A DNA stretch of 64,000 nt from Gigaspora margarita (Eukaryota > Glomeromycota > Glomeromycetes > Diversisporales > Gigasporaceae), in contig WTPW01000624.1 in the NCBI GenBank assembly GCA_009809945.1, positions 95,274 to 159,273 of the forward strand, given 5' to 3'. A program made the position numbers and the translations under genes. The notes below the pieces were generated by a model that saw only the letters and a list, made by a program, of their open reading frames with translations, had not been told where the DNA came from and did not search any database. Shown here one piece after another: positions 23,451-34,855 of this stretch. Numbering within the stretch: the stretch's first letter is position 1; every line of letters starts with the position of its first letter.

Positions 23451-24527
23451 AATATTATCGTTATGCTGCCTTTTTTCATGACTTATTTTCTTATATGGTT
23501 ATTTATACAATCCTGATATAAGTAACTGACGATTTACGAATAATAACAATTTTAAATTTATATTTATGATTGTATGATTGAATGGATTCCGTGTGTTAGA
23601 TTATATTTTTTAAAAAAAAAAAAAACAACGAAAGGAAGATATTGTTTTACTGCGTTTTTCGAATTACTGTGATCACACATCACACAAAATCAGGCAAATT
23701 CCTTTAACTTCTTTTTATTTTATGAACTCCCACTTAAAAAAATTAACAATTTCGAAGATTCCCCGATATATTTTAATAACATCCATTAGATTCTAGATTT
23801 ATAGTCGCTTGACTATAAAATTAAAAATATCGGATTTTTTTCTTTTTATAATTTCAAAAATTTCCGCTGTATTCTAATATCCGGTAAATATAAATTTTGT
23901 AGTTTGATTAGTATGCAATAATAAATTTTTAGTTTTCATTTTACTAGTTGAGCAAACAATTATAAAAATTCGCATTTATTTATTTTTATTTTATTTAATG
24001 AATTATTATTATTATTATGTCAATTTGATTTTATTATGTAGTTATAATGCGATTTTCTTATTAATTACTGTAAAATATAAAATATGTATATATTTATGTA
24101 ACATGTATTGTACTTAGAAAGATGCAACTAAAAAAATATTACAGTAATTCAACAAATGCTATTTTTTATAGTGCAGTAATAAATTATTGTAATAAAAGTG
24201 ATCATGGAATATTCCGCCATAAGAAATTGATGCAATTATTAGATATTATCAAAAATTAGCGTGACAGTACGCAGTTTTCGCAAATGACTCAAATGACCTA
24301 GTGACCCGATCATTTTGTCATTGGTCATTTAGAATAAAATAACCCAAAATATAGTCATTTGAAATATATAAATTATTTATTTTTTAGTTAGAGCTGAGGG
24401 AACAAAGAGAAAGCCTTTCAATCCTTTCAAGCCTTATGCTACAAAATTTGTTTTCTCTGGTGCCTGGTTCAATCGATTCCAGTTTGGTTCAACGTCGAAA
24501 TTGGCCGAAAAATTTTAGTTTATGATA

Positions 24528-24700
24528 CAGTCAGACCTCCCTAAATGCAAGTCGTTGGGCCAAACTTTTGACAGCTTGCATTAAAGAACAATAAGAAAAA
24601 TTGCATTTATAGAAGTTAGAAATATATTTGGGCCAGAATTTAAGGTTGCATTTAGAGAAGTGTTGCATTTAGGGAGGTTGCATTTAGGGAGGTCTGACTG
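24528..24700. mobile_element. Tc1/pogo-like MITE, 173 bp, with empty site at locus C
   Basis: The TIRs start CAGTCAGACCTCCCTAAATG and are flanked by TA on both sides. At the paralogous position of locus C (about 48800) the same flanks are joined with a single TA, a direct empty-site comparison. The insertion therefore postdates the B/C duplication, or was lost precisely from C. Confidence 0.85.
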
Positions 24701-24994
24701 TATATTGTAGTTTATCTCGTGTGATTTTATCGCGAGATTTTATTTTAACTTAAATGATTAAATGATTTATCACAATTTATTTTTTTATAAGTCATATTTA
24801 ATATAACTATAAAACTTCTCGAATCAATTAATAATGCAATCTTTAAATGTTAGCACTTAAGTGTCGTCGAGGGAAAGCTAGATTTAATGGAATCAACCCT
24901 TGAAAAATTAGATTGGCTGAGTCGGTTAAGTTATGAACTCTCTTAATATATTCATATCTATATGTTTTTTTTGCTTGTATAGGTAAGTAGACAC

Positions 24995-25312
24995 TAGTGA
25001 TCTGAACCAGTTGGGCTATAATCGGTTAACCGACCCGAACTGAATAAGTTTCGGTTAACCAGTTAAGCAAATCCTTTAATCGGTTGACCTGTACAACCAG
25101 CTGAGAATCGGTTGAGAAATGTAAATGACATCATAAAAGAAATGAAAATGAATGAACATAGTAGATGAGCAAGGTCGAGACAAAAATTTGAGTAAAAGTC
25201 TGAGAATTCCCTAAAGTAAACGTGAAGTAATCTTAATCGGTTGAATCAGTTGGCACCAAATGTTTCGGTTCGGTTAACCGATTAAGGAAAATTTTCTCAG
25301 TTCAAATCACTA
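24995..25312. mobile_element. Short TIR element rich in CGGTTAACCG words
   Basis: Ends are inverted: TAGTGATCTGAAC on the left and TAGTGATTTGAAC on the complement of the right. The interior repeats ATCGGTTAACCGA and TCGGTTGA. The ends resemble hAT termini, but flanking octamers match poorly. Confidence 0.45.
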
Positions 25313-25607
25313 CCTAATACAAACACTTATTCTAAAAGCTTGTTAGAATGGTTTTATCCCTTAAACCGTCCAGCGGGTAAATTTGCCCACTAAAATCTCT
25401 TTTTTTCAATTTTGTGCAATTGCACGTGACTTTACTAAGCATTGGTACCCCCTTTACTAAGCTAATATTAAAGTATGCGATTTTGCAGATCGACTTGTGA
25501 TTTCATATCACGTGCTAGTAGTTAATGATCTTGTCAGTAGTACAGTGATTATCCATCAATAAAATCAAAAAAAAAGCCAAAAATCAAAAAAAAAATTTCT
25601 TACAACT

Positions 25608-27416
25608 ATGACAATAGCGAGTTCATCTTCGGATGCACCCCCTCCTGAAAGTACTGAGGTATTTTCTGATGAACAGGAAGAAGAATACATACCAGTTCTG
25701 ACAGCCCACCAACATTTTTTAAATGACCCGGGATCAGACTTTGAGGAGGATGAAGACGCTGAAAATGGTAGCAAGAAAGGCCAAAAACAATCAAAAAGTG
25801 TAAAATTGCTACCACCACCCCCAAATATTGAACCTTTGGTTTATTCAAAACAATTGCATCAGGCATTTGTTAATTTGCCAGCAAATTACAAAGTCAGTTT
25901 TTCAAAGCCGATTACCCTTTTTTTGCTTTTTTTTATGAACATTTTGCTTGATAAAATTGTTTTAAATACGAATTCATATGCATTAGTCAAAGGTGCTGGC
26001 CTTGCTGGAAGAGATTGGAAAAACATAGATCGCAAGGAGCTTATTACTTGGATTGCACTGGTTATTTACCAGGGGATTTTTGGGCTGCCTTCGCTTAATC
26101 TGTATTGGAACGAGGACTCGAAGCTTCCCATACACCATATCTCCAAACAAATGATACTAAAACAGTTTGAACAAATCAAAAGGTATCTACACATCTCTCC
26201 GCCTGTGGTAGATGTTAATCATTACTTCGAAAAATGGAACCGCTGCTTTCCCATATCCGAGATGTTTCAAAAAAACTTTACACGCCATCCTCAAATGTCT
26301 CGGTCGATGAAATGATGGTAAGATTTTCTGGTAAAAGCGTCCACACGGTTCGTATTAAGAACAAACCAGTTCCAGAGGGTTTTAAAGTGTTGTCGCTTTG
26401 TGAATCTGGATACACATTTACTTTCTTGCCGACGTTGCACATCTCCCCAAACGATGTGGAAAAAGTGAGTGGGCTCAACCAAACTGGGTGTCTGGTCTAC
26501 CATCTTATTACACAGCTTCCGTATCATCAGTTTTCATTTAATGTCTACATGGATAGCTATTTTTCTAATGTTTCTCTTTTTCAGAATCTTTGTCAGATCG
26601 GTGTTGGTGCCTGCGGCATGGTTTGAAAAACAGCATCAGGGTTCCCTAAGGAACTGAAAGTAGAAAAAAACCTTCGACTTGACTGGAATGTACGTTCTGG
26701 CATTGTGGTTAATGGAGTATTGGCCGTATTTTGGCAGGCAATGGTCCGGTCACAATGTTGACGGCAATTCACGTTCTTCATGGCGATCAATGGGAAATAG
26801 AACGCGAAAGATGGTGGCCGAGAGTAACAAGCACAAATGCAACAAAAGTGCGTGCGGTGTTTGGCTCTCAATAAAAAAAAAACTAAGAATTCCCAAAGTA
26901 ATCGATGACTACAACTATCACATAAATGGTGTAGATATCACAGACCAGCTTCGTTTCTATTACAATACGCAACAAACGGTAAGAAGAAACTGGATGCCGC
27001 ATTTTTTCTGGTTGCTGGATACCTCCATCATTAATGCGTACTGTATCACTCGAATTTTTGGATCAACTCAGGAACAAAAGGACTTTTGCCTTGAACTCGT
27101 GTGGGACCTCATTAATATTGCAAATGACATAAGGGAAATTCAGCTTAGAAGTAGGACAAAAAAAAAAACCAAGCAGCTGAAAATAACGAAACACTTCGAA
27201 CTTTCAAACTAACAGTTTGTAGCTGGTAACCATTTGGCTGAATGGAGAGGGGACCGAGAATCATGCCAATGGTGCAAGTGGTTGGCGAGTAAAAAAAATT
27301 TAGATTTAGACCATAAGACTCTACATGAAAGCAATCTTTGGTGCATCGCATGCGACGTACCACTCTGCTGTAATAGTGCTCGAAATTGTTTTTTTGAGTT
27401 TCATAGCAAAAAATAA
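25608..27416 (+). pseudogene. piggyBac transposase, multiply frameshifted
   Basis: The product would have been about 600 aa. There is an acidic N-terminal region (DFEEDEDAE), then the transposase core. First catalytic Asp region: SVDEMMVRFSGK. Second: VYMDSYFSN. Third: NGVDITDQLR followed by YYNTQQTVRRNW. The C-terminal cysteine-rich domain has CQWCKW, a His, CIACDVPLC and a final Cys (27260-27390). Breaks seen are a 1-nt loss near 26240, TGA at 26624 where the frame otherwise continues, frameshifts near 26738 and 26870 (A run), and TAA at 27210 just before the Cys-rich domain. Residue-level conservation is still high, so decay is moderate. piggyBac transposases cut and paste DNA without leaving footprints. 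This copy cannot make a full protein. Confidence 0.85.
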
Positions 27417-27419
27417 TAA

Positions 27420-28090
27420 AGGGCAATAAAAAAAATCTGTAGGAATAGGAAATATCTCTACAATGAATAATCTTGTAGAATTGGAGGTGATTTCTTTCCT
27501 CTTTTCTCCGAAATCATTGTTTCTTCTTAAGATTAGCGTAAGGCATTCATTAGTATCAAAAATCTGTTAAGATGAATAATGTTAGTGGAGTGTTCATTGT
27601 TATCAAATAGGAATAAATATGATTCCTAAATGCTTAATTTTCGCATAATTAAAAGCATTTTAAGTATTTGGCCGATTTAATTGTTAAATTTTAAATTTAT
27701 ATTTAAAAAATTTTAATTTATTGTAATAGCTAATTTGATTGATCTATCTACCGCAATAACATAAAATTATATTATGGGTAAGTCCCTCTATTCCATACAA
27801 TGATATTTTATCCTAGTCTGCATTATCTATAGCCAAAATTTTAGAGCGATTTATAAACTTAGTCCCACTAAAATACTCTATTACAAAAGCAAAGCATATT
27901 TCGGATAATTTAGGTTTTTGCTCTTCGCTTTTGTCATGTGGCACACATGATGCCGTGAAACTTCAATGATCATATGATGCATGGTCACGTGATCACTTCG
28001 GCTAATTTTAATTAGTTCTAAATAAAAAAAAATTATTTTCGGTTAAATTTTTCCCAATTATTTTAGCGGGCAAATTTGGCCGCTAAGCCC
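27420..28090. other. piggyBac 3' non-coding region
   Basis: Between the last transposase codon and the right terminal repeat. AT-rich, no frame. Includes CACATGATGCC and CACGTGATCAC words near 27950-27995. Confidence 0.4.
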
Positions 28091-28111
28091 AGACAGTTTA
28101 AGGGATAACAC

Positions 28112-28350
28112 AACAATAAAGAGCCATTAGGATAATTATTTAACACAACATTAGGAATGATTATTTATCACTAACCATAAAAAGCTAATAGAATGATTAT
28201 TTAACACTTACCATAAAAAACTATTAGAATGATTATTTTTTTTAACACAACAATGAGTTTTAGAAAGATTATTTATCACTAACTATAAAAAGCTATTAGA
28301 ATGATTATTTAACACTAATTATAAAGAACTATTAGAATGATTCTTGATTC
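28112..28350. repeat. Tandem repeat interrupted by piggyBac
   Basis: Units of about 40-45 nt with AGCTATTAGAATGATTATTT and AACACTAACCATAAAA words. The first part of the same repeat lies left of the piggyBac (25322-25357). An uninterrupted relative is at 46480-46720. Confidence 0.65.
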
Positions 28351-28430
28351 GACTATTTTGGTTTTCACGTACACCTAATACATAATTGGTTATAACTCAT
28401 ATGACTGTCATTTTTTAAACATTTTTACTC

Positions 28431-30003
28431 TATAAGGGGCAAAACTTACATTTTTGATACTCCTGACTTACTTTTTTGATACTGATCGATAGTGCAGATC
28501 TGGTAAAAATAAAAAATTTAAAAACTTTGAGTAAAGATATCTTGACAACTTTTGCTTGAATTTGATAATACATTTTCATTTTGAATTCTATGGATTCATA
28601 GAATTTAAATAAAAAAAATTTCATCAAATTTAGCCATGTGGTTGTTAAGATTTCTTTACTCAAAATCAGAGAAAATCAAAATGCTTATCAAAATAGAAGC
28701 TGCACCAAATTATCTAACTTGAGTGAAAATATCTTGATAACCATCTGACCAAATTTGATCAAACTTTTTTTAGTTGAATCCTATAGATCATAGAATTCGA
28801 ATAAAAAAATTTTCATCAAATTTAGTTAAGTGGCTATCAAGGTATCTTCGCTCAAAATTAGAAAAAATAAAACACCTATCAAAATAGAAATTTTCTCTCT
28901 AATTTTGAGCGAAGATATCTCGATAACGGCCTGTTCAAATTCAATAAAACATTTTATCTTTCAATTCTATGCATTTATAAAATTTAAATAAAAAAAGTTT
29001 CATTGCATTTAGTCAAGTGGGTGTTGAGAAATTTTTATACAAAGTTAGAAAAAAAATTTGCGTAAATTTTATTTTGATATGCATTTTGATTTTTTTTTTG
29101 AGTGAAGATATCTCGACAACCACTTGATTAAATGCGATAAAATTTTTATTTGAATTCTATGTATCTATAGAATTCAAATAAAAAAGTTTTATCAAATTTA
29201 GTTATATAGTTATTGAGATATCTTCTCTCAAAGATAGAAAGAAAATTTGGTGTAGCTTTTATTTTAATAGATGTTTTAATTTTTCTCTAAAGATATCTTG
29301 ATAACCAATTGACTAAATTTGATGAAAATTTTTTTATTCGAATTCTATGAATCTATAGGATATAAACAAAAAAAGTTTTATTGAATTTGGTCAGATGGTT
29401 ATCGAGATATCTTCGCTCAAAGTTAGAGAGGAATTTGGCGCAGCTTCTATTTTGATAGGCATTTTGATTTTCTCTGATTTGAGCGAAGATATCTCGACAA
29501 CACATGGCTAAATTTGATGAAAATTTTTTTTATTTGAATTCTATAAATCCATAGAATTCAAAACAAAAAGGTATTATCAGATTCAAGTGGGAAGTTGTCA
29601 AGATATCTTCACTCAAAGTTTTTAATTTTTTATTTTTACTGGGATCTGCATATCGATCAGTATCAATAAAGTAATGCAGGAGTATCAAAAACGTAAGTTT
29701 TGCATATAAGGGGGTTGTCTAAAGCCAGGTGCATCCATATGATCAGAAGCCAATCAAATCGTAACATTTGTTCTTTACGGATCAGCCTGACGAGACAAAA
29801 ACAAAGAAAAAAAGTAAAAAACACCAAAAATAAAAGAAACAAGTGTCTAAACATGTCTAGAAGCATTAATAAAAAATGTCGAAAAGACAATTTTTCTAAT
29901 AAACCAGGCCTAACTCTAACCTCTAACTGACTCTTACCCTAATTTTAATTAAATAGTCAAAAACATTTAAATGCACCTGGCTTTAGCCATCCTCTATAAG
30001 TAA
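28431..30003. mobile_element. Long-TIR element with tandem hairpins, carrying a nested MITE
   Basis: The terminal repeats are over 100 nt long, sharing GCAAAACTTAC, TTTTTGATACTCCTG and TTGATACTGATCGAT in inverted order. The interior (28520-29620) is about five imperfect palindromes built from GAGCGAAGATATCTCGA, ACCACTTGACTAAATTTGAT and GAATTCTATG..TATAGAATTC. The right end is split by a MITE at 29711-29994. Outer boundaries are approximate. No gene. Confidence 0.65.
29711..29994. mobile_element. MITE with 6-bp TATAAG duplication, 284 bp
   Basis: TIRs read GGGGTTGTCTAAAGCCAGG on the left and GAGGATGGCTAAAGCCAGG on the complement of the right. TATAAG is present directly on both sides (29705-29710 and 29995-30000). 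The two opposite-strand frames inside are by-products. Confidence 0.65.
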
Positions 30004-30689
30004 AGTGGTCCAGGTTGTGGCACAGTTAGCATCTAAAATGCTCAAAATGGCAGAATCATGTAGCACACTTGTGGCATGCACAGGAACGTTTTACAAAATG
30101 GCAAGGTAAAAATGGCACAGACATCACGGCAAAGGGTGGCATGTAATATCACGTCAAATGAAATAGCACGTTTGGATAACACATATGTATACGTTACTCA
30201 CATGTTGGCTCATGATATGTGTTGGCTCACTTCGTGAAGAGTGAAAGATTATAAATGATTTTTTTAAAAAAGAGCAATATCTCATGATTTTACTGATGAA
30301 GCTTCCCTGTCTTAACAAAAAAAATTCCTTACAAACTTTTGCTTCAGATGCAGTTGCTTGTTCATCTTATATTGATTACTTATGTAAATTTATATTTAAT
30401 AATTAATTCACATCTTCATTGTGGTAGCATATGAATTTATATCTATTACCTGTGCCAAATCCCATGCTAATTCGACTAGTAAACTGCTACAAAACCTGAG
30501 CCATTTACGGTCCAATTTGCACGGCATATGGTCCATGTAATCTGTACCAATTTGGACCATACCCATACAAATCCAAATCTTAACCTGTGTCACAAAGACC
30601 CAGTACAAATTTCTTATTATAACTCGTTGAATATTGGTTAAATCCATAAATTGCCATAACAACAATATAAAATTTGGATCTGTTATCAC
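30004..30689. other. Unassigned stretch
   Basis: 30040-30200 has several ATGGCA/TGGCAC words and slightly higher GC. A 93-codon minus-strand frame (30408-30689) is Trp/Met-rich without a recognisable domain, and I do not regard it as a gene. Confidence 0.3.
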
Positions 30690-31200
30690 TTCGATACTAA
30701 ATTTAATAGTAAAAAATCTGTCAGAAATTCGTTAAATTTACTATGAAAATGGGATAATGACCCATGCTCTACTATAATAGATTATATATTATAAAATTGA
30801 TTAAAAATGGTTAAATATGACCTATCATTTAATGTCGGAGATGATGCTGAAATCGGATGATACTGAAATTTGAGGCCTCGATTTTAACTATAAGCCCTGC
30901 TAAAATCTATATATACTATTTAAATATCAAATCTACCCTAAACTTACCCTAATCCTATAAGACAAAAATGAAAAAAACACCCAAAAAATTTTAAATTTTC
31001 ATATCAAAATAGATTAAAATTCCAGCATCATCCCCGACATTTAATGATGGGTTCAGCATCTTGTAGTGAATTTAAATAAAAAGGTCGATTCAAATATAAT
31101 ATATAAAACAAAAAGAACGACTCAAGTATAATTGAAAAAAATAAGACATATGGCACTAAAAGAACACTCAAATTTATTATTATCATTAATATCATTATTA
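30690..31200. repeat. Direct duplication, first copy
   Basis: Shares the order TAATAGATTATA, AAAAATGGTTAAAT, CATTTAATG, TTCAAATATAATATATAAAAC, AAGTATAATT and CACTAAAAGA with 31380-32090. This copy contains the 202-bp insertion at 30836-31037. The other contains the insertion at 31455-31894. Confidence 0.65.
30836..31037. mobile_element. Mutator-like MITE with 9-bp duplication, 202 bp
   Basis: Inverted ends TCGGAGATGATGCTG and TCGGGGATGATGCTG. CATTTAATG is directly repeated on both sides (30827-30835, 31038-31046). The second copy of the surrounding repeat (about 31934) has a single CATTTAATG, an empty site. A 9-bp duplication fits Mutator-like elements. If the outermost G is counted in the element it would be 7 bp. 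Confidence 0.65.
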
Positions 31201-31379
31201 AGTGTGTATTGAGTTTTATTATTAGACTTCTGATTAATTAATTTCTACGTAAATTGCCAAAATCAACATTATCATCATTATAGGAGCAGGAGCCGTGCAT
31301 CACCTAAATATAGAACAATATAGATAGGTCTTTCACTTCGCTTTCTCTGCTACAGCTAGGCCATTTGGATATGAATTCA

Positions 31380-31514
31380 ATAGTAAATCCTATTGGATAT
31401 CCATTAAATTTAATATGAAAATGATAATGGATTTAAGCTCTATTACAATAGATTAGGTCATGCAAAGTTGATTTTTCATTTTGCATTACCTGGCATCCCA
31501 TTTTTTCAATTTTT

Positions 31515-31553
<39 letters not shown>

Positions 31554-32090
31554 GACAATTGTGCCAATTGTTTGATTTTTGACATCTATTTTTTCTCACA
31601 ATGTTAATAATTGAATGAATTTTAAGTATAGCAAAAATTTATTCTAATAATTATTTTTATCCAGTGTCACACGATAGAGACCTTAATTTCCCGTAATCAT
31701 CTAATAGGACTGACAGAAAAAATATGACTGCCAGCCCAATTTTTTGATTTCTTGTTGTGCAAAATGAAAAATTAGCCTTGTATAACCTTAAATGTAAACA
31801 TTATTTAAATTAAAGCTAAAAAAAAAAATCTACCCGTCCATCCCGAATTTTGAAATACATGTAATGCAAAATGAAAAATCAACTTTGCGTGGCCTTATAT
31901 ATCAAAAATTGATAAAAAATGGTTAAATTTAACATATCATTTAATGGCGGGTTTTGGTAAATTAAAAAAAATGTGATTCAAATACAATATATAAAACAAA
32001 AAAGATCAATTCAAGTATAATTAGAAAAAAATGAAACATGCAACACTAAAAGATCTGCTTAAATTTATGATATTACTAATAAATAGTAGT
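31380..32090. repeat. Direct duplication, second copy
   Basis: Same unit as 30690-31200, in the same orientation about 0.7-0.9 kb away, enlarged by the Harbinger-like insertion at 31455-31894. Confidence 0.6.
31455..31894. mobile_element. Harbinger-like MITE, copy 1
   Basis: TIRs of about 38 nt: GGTCATGCAAAGTTGATTTT on the left, GGCCACGCAAAGTTGATTTT on the complement of the right, both continuing CATTTTGCATTAC. TTA is repeated on both sides (31452-31454, 31895-31897), and the first copy of the surrounding repeat has a single GATTATATATT. A 32-nt T run lies inside (about 31519-31550). A second TIR-like pair (GAGACCTTAATTTCCCGTAAT) is shared with copy 2. Confidence 0.65.
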
Positions 32091-33056
32091 TGTATATTAT
32101 ACCAGTAAAGGAGTGTATTGAAGATTTCATGTAGTGTATGGTTATATTGCAAATTAAATAGCAAAATTATGCATCTTATTGGATAAATGCATCTTCACAT
32201 CCTATGTAAAATTTGTATTTTGTGTTGCATTTGTTTAACTTTTAAAATACGATACCTGATTCATAATTTATTTTCTCATTGTTATCACTTAATTATTGGT
32301 CTTGATTGCCATTATACCATTCTATACATAGAATAAGATTCCAATTCTGAAAATCTGATTTCTATTTCTGCATTATTAATTTTTGATCCACCTGCCATTC
32401 CTATAACAAGATTCGTAAAATTGTAAATGCTGATCCCAAATTCACTTCCCAAATTGTTTTTTTGGAATAAACAATGAATTATTTGAATATAGGAATTGAT
32501 TGTATTTTAAATTTCTGAATTATGCTATATTAATTCTCTAAATAATTTGTTCTGTCCATAATAACAGCACTGGTTGAAACCCTATCAAACCAAATTTAAT
32601 TTAGATATGATCTTATAAAATTTTTTATAATTAAAAATTAAATTGTGTAATAATGTCACGTAAAAATTAAAGGTAAAATATTTATCCATTATGTCAATCA
32701 TTCCCATTTTATTTTTAGAGTATTTCGAACTAACTTACGCAAAAGGTGATTCTGAATCCACTTAGCGCATATTTAATTAATTAATTAATAAATTTGAAAA
32801 AACATTGTTATTCTTTATAATCTTGATTGACCTTTTTTTTGAAAAATTATTAAACAATTTAAAATAGTTAAAGGAATTCAATTTTGCACCATTCATCTTG
32901 CTATATATGAAAATGCGGTATAATAGTTAAATGCATATACGAACTAGATTGCATCAATTTTTGTAGCATGTATTGCCTTTATGCGTGAGATCTGCAGTCA
33001 AAATTTCCTTGCAATTCCGAAAAAGGAAAAATCTCATCCAACTATTTTTATAAGAT
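32091..33056. other. Intergenic with one coding-like minus-strand fragment
   Basis: On the minus strand, roughly 32460-32310 reads open as GSEFGISIYNFT..NLVIGMAGGSK..INNAEIEIRFSELES, with protein-like composition, then breaks. I do not recognise a family. The rest is AT-rich without frames. Confidence 0.3.
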
Positions 33057-33105
33057 ATTGATATTTGATATTGATATTGATATTGATATTGATATTGAAA
33101 TTGCT
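33057..33105. repeat. GATATT microsatellite
   Basis: About seven consecutive six-base units, slightly imperfect at both ends. Confidence 0.85.
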
Positions 33106-33411
33106 ATATCTATCATCCTCATTACACATTAGTGTTAGTTGTTACTTAGTTAAAAATAAAAAAAATCTAATACAACATCATTAACTTTTTAATTAAATTA
33201 CAAATATGCAATAACAATTCTAATTTTTGGTTTTTTTTCTTATCAGATTTTTTACTGGACAGATTAAATTATAATCACTAATCATCAAAGCCATAAATAA
33301 ATGATCGTAGCAAGAGTTTGATAATCATTTCTGCAGTTGTATTACAATCATATGACTGTGGGCCATAATCAATGACAATCTTTTATATAATTCTAAAACG
33401 TAATATGAGAT

Positions 33412-33709
33412 AGGACCCCGGACATCTTTCATATAGGTTATAACTGGATTTTGGCCAATTTTGACCTAATTTGCTGAAAATGTCAAAATATATTTACTTA
33501 AATAACTTCCGATCCAGTAATCAGAATTGAATGAACTTTTTTTGTTAGATGCGCCTCACTGAGAGCTTCATTTTAAAAAAAAGTTCATTCAAATTGGACC
33601 ACTGGATGCCAAGATAATTGCCAAAAACTGTTTTTTTTGCTTCTCAAATTTCGGGGGTTTTTGCTAAAATGCGTAACGTATGACCTCTGTACTATATGTC
33701 CAGGGTCCT
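33412..33709. mobile_element. hAT- or P-like short element with perfect 8-bp duplication
   Basis: Ends AGGACCCCGGACAT and AGGACCCTGGACAT are inverted. TATGAGAT is perfectly repeated on both sides (33404-33411, 33710-33717). The 298-bp interior holds an inverted module centred on CTCACTGAG, flanked by GATCCAGTAATCAGAATTGA and TCAAATTGGACCACTGGAT. Non-coding. Confidence 0.8.
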
Positions 33710-34086
33710 TATGAGATAGTACTTATTCTAATATCGTGAATTTTAACATTAGCAAAATGATTTATTTTTCATTCAAATCATTTTTTGACTCGAATCATGA
33801 TCAAAAATCTTTGAAGACCAATTCATTCATTCGATAATTTCCATTCGGGTGAAAATTTTTGATAAGAATATTGTGACTATACCAAAAACAGAGTGATATA
33901 TAATATTATGAAGTATATGGTCACTAAGGCATTTTTAATAGCGTTTATCCACCAAATCTTAACTAATTGGACAATGCATTAAACGCAGTAAAAAACGTGA
34001 ATTTCTACACTTAATCATCACAAATACATCACTTAGTACTATATTTATCTATTGTATAAAAGTTGTTTAACCAAACAACGCTTTAA

Positions 34087-34240
34087 GGGCCGTGACAGAT
34101 ATTACGTAATGTCATTTTATCAGAGAGCTACCCCCTCCCCCCGCACATAAGACCAATTAGCCAATCAAATTGCATAATTAGTCTTATGTAAAAATTTTTT
34201 TGACCCCCCGTAGGATATTACGTAATATCTGTCACTGCCC
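34087..34240. mobile_element. Harbinger-like MITE with TAA duplication, 154 bp
   Basis: TIRs GGGCCGTGACAGATATTACG and GGGCAGTGACAGATATTACG, flanked by TAA (34084-34086, 34241-34243). Three-base TWA duplications and GGGC-type ends fit PIF/Harbinger. Confidence 0.75.
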
Positions 34241-34493
34241 TAACAGGTTTCTTGTCTCAATTAAAGTGCATAATGATCACTAGAAAAAATGTCTTTTTTT
34301 TTATTATTGTCTTTTGGAATTGCACTAACTAAATATGTTATAAATGTATTTTGTGTTGCACCAGTAATTTACGTAGATAGATACAAATAGAGATTAAAGA
34401 AAATTCTAATATATAGATAATTTAAAACTTGATTACTTATAAAATTTAATAGTATATCCAGTGTCTATGAGCTTACCAGAGCTGTCGCAGCAT

Positions 34494-34855
34494 ATGGGCC
34501 CTCAAAAGTAGAAACCAGGGAATTTGGCCGATTACAGGTTTTGAGAAAATCAGCAAAAACTATTTTGTTACACAAAATTAAAACAATCTAAAAATATGTT
34601 ATTTATGATTAACAAACCTGTTTAAACAGGATTATTAGATCTGTAGATCTGTATTACTATTGGTAAATCTTAATAAATCTATTTTTAGATTATAGCGTCA
34701 AAAGCTTTTAACCGTTGTATCGCAGAAATTTATTAAGTGATCAGACTTTCATTATTAAGTAAAAAAGATTGGGCCTAAAATTTTACACCTGATCAATCAA
34801 ACAGGTCAATTTTCAAAAAATAGTCAAATTCCTTGGTTTCTACTTTTGAGGCCCA
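34494..34855. mobile_element. TA-flanked MITE, 362 bp
   Basis: Inverted ends TGGGCCCTCAAAAGTAGAAA and TGGGCCTCAAAAGTAGAAAC, continuing CCA.GGAATTTG. TA on both sides. No frame. Confidence 0.75.

Larger units (their letters stand above)
17535..24955 (-). repeat. Segmental duplication copy B (Sel1-kinase locus)
   Basis: Inverted relative to copy C. Homology runs from the Gln-rich relic through the gene and at least 3 kb upstream. Examples are the ACAAAATGACC/GGTCATTTTGT-type words near 24310 and 49030, and the ACTTAAC/GTTAAGT boundary words near 24945 and 48580. It differs from C by clear insertions: an LTR-like copy (18821), a hairpin element (23238) and a MITE (24528). Confidence 0.8.
25358..28104 (+). 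mobile_element. piggyBac-type DNA transposon, 2.75 kb
   Basis: The termini are inverted CCCTTAAAC...GTTTAAGGG, followed inside by subterminal GGTAAATTTGCCCACTAAAA-type repeats in inverted orientation at both ends. A broken piggyBac transposase lies between them. Flanks are TTAT on the left and ATAA on the right. The related repeat at about 46500 has the same flanking sequence without the element (GGTTTTATAACGCAACAAT), so it acts as an empty-site comparison. Non-autonomous now. Confidence 0.8.

Noticed and set aside
30408..30689. 93-codon minus-strand frame
   Set aside because: No recognisable domain, no supporting flanking exon, and repeat-rich surroundings.
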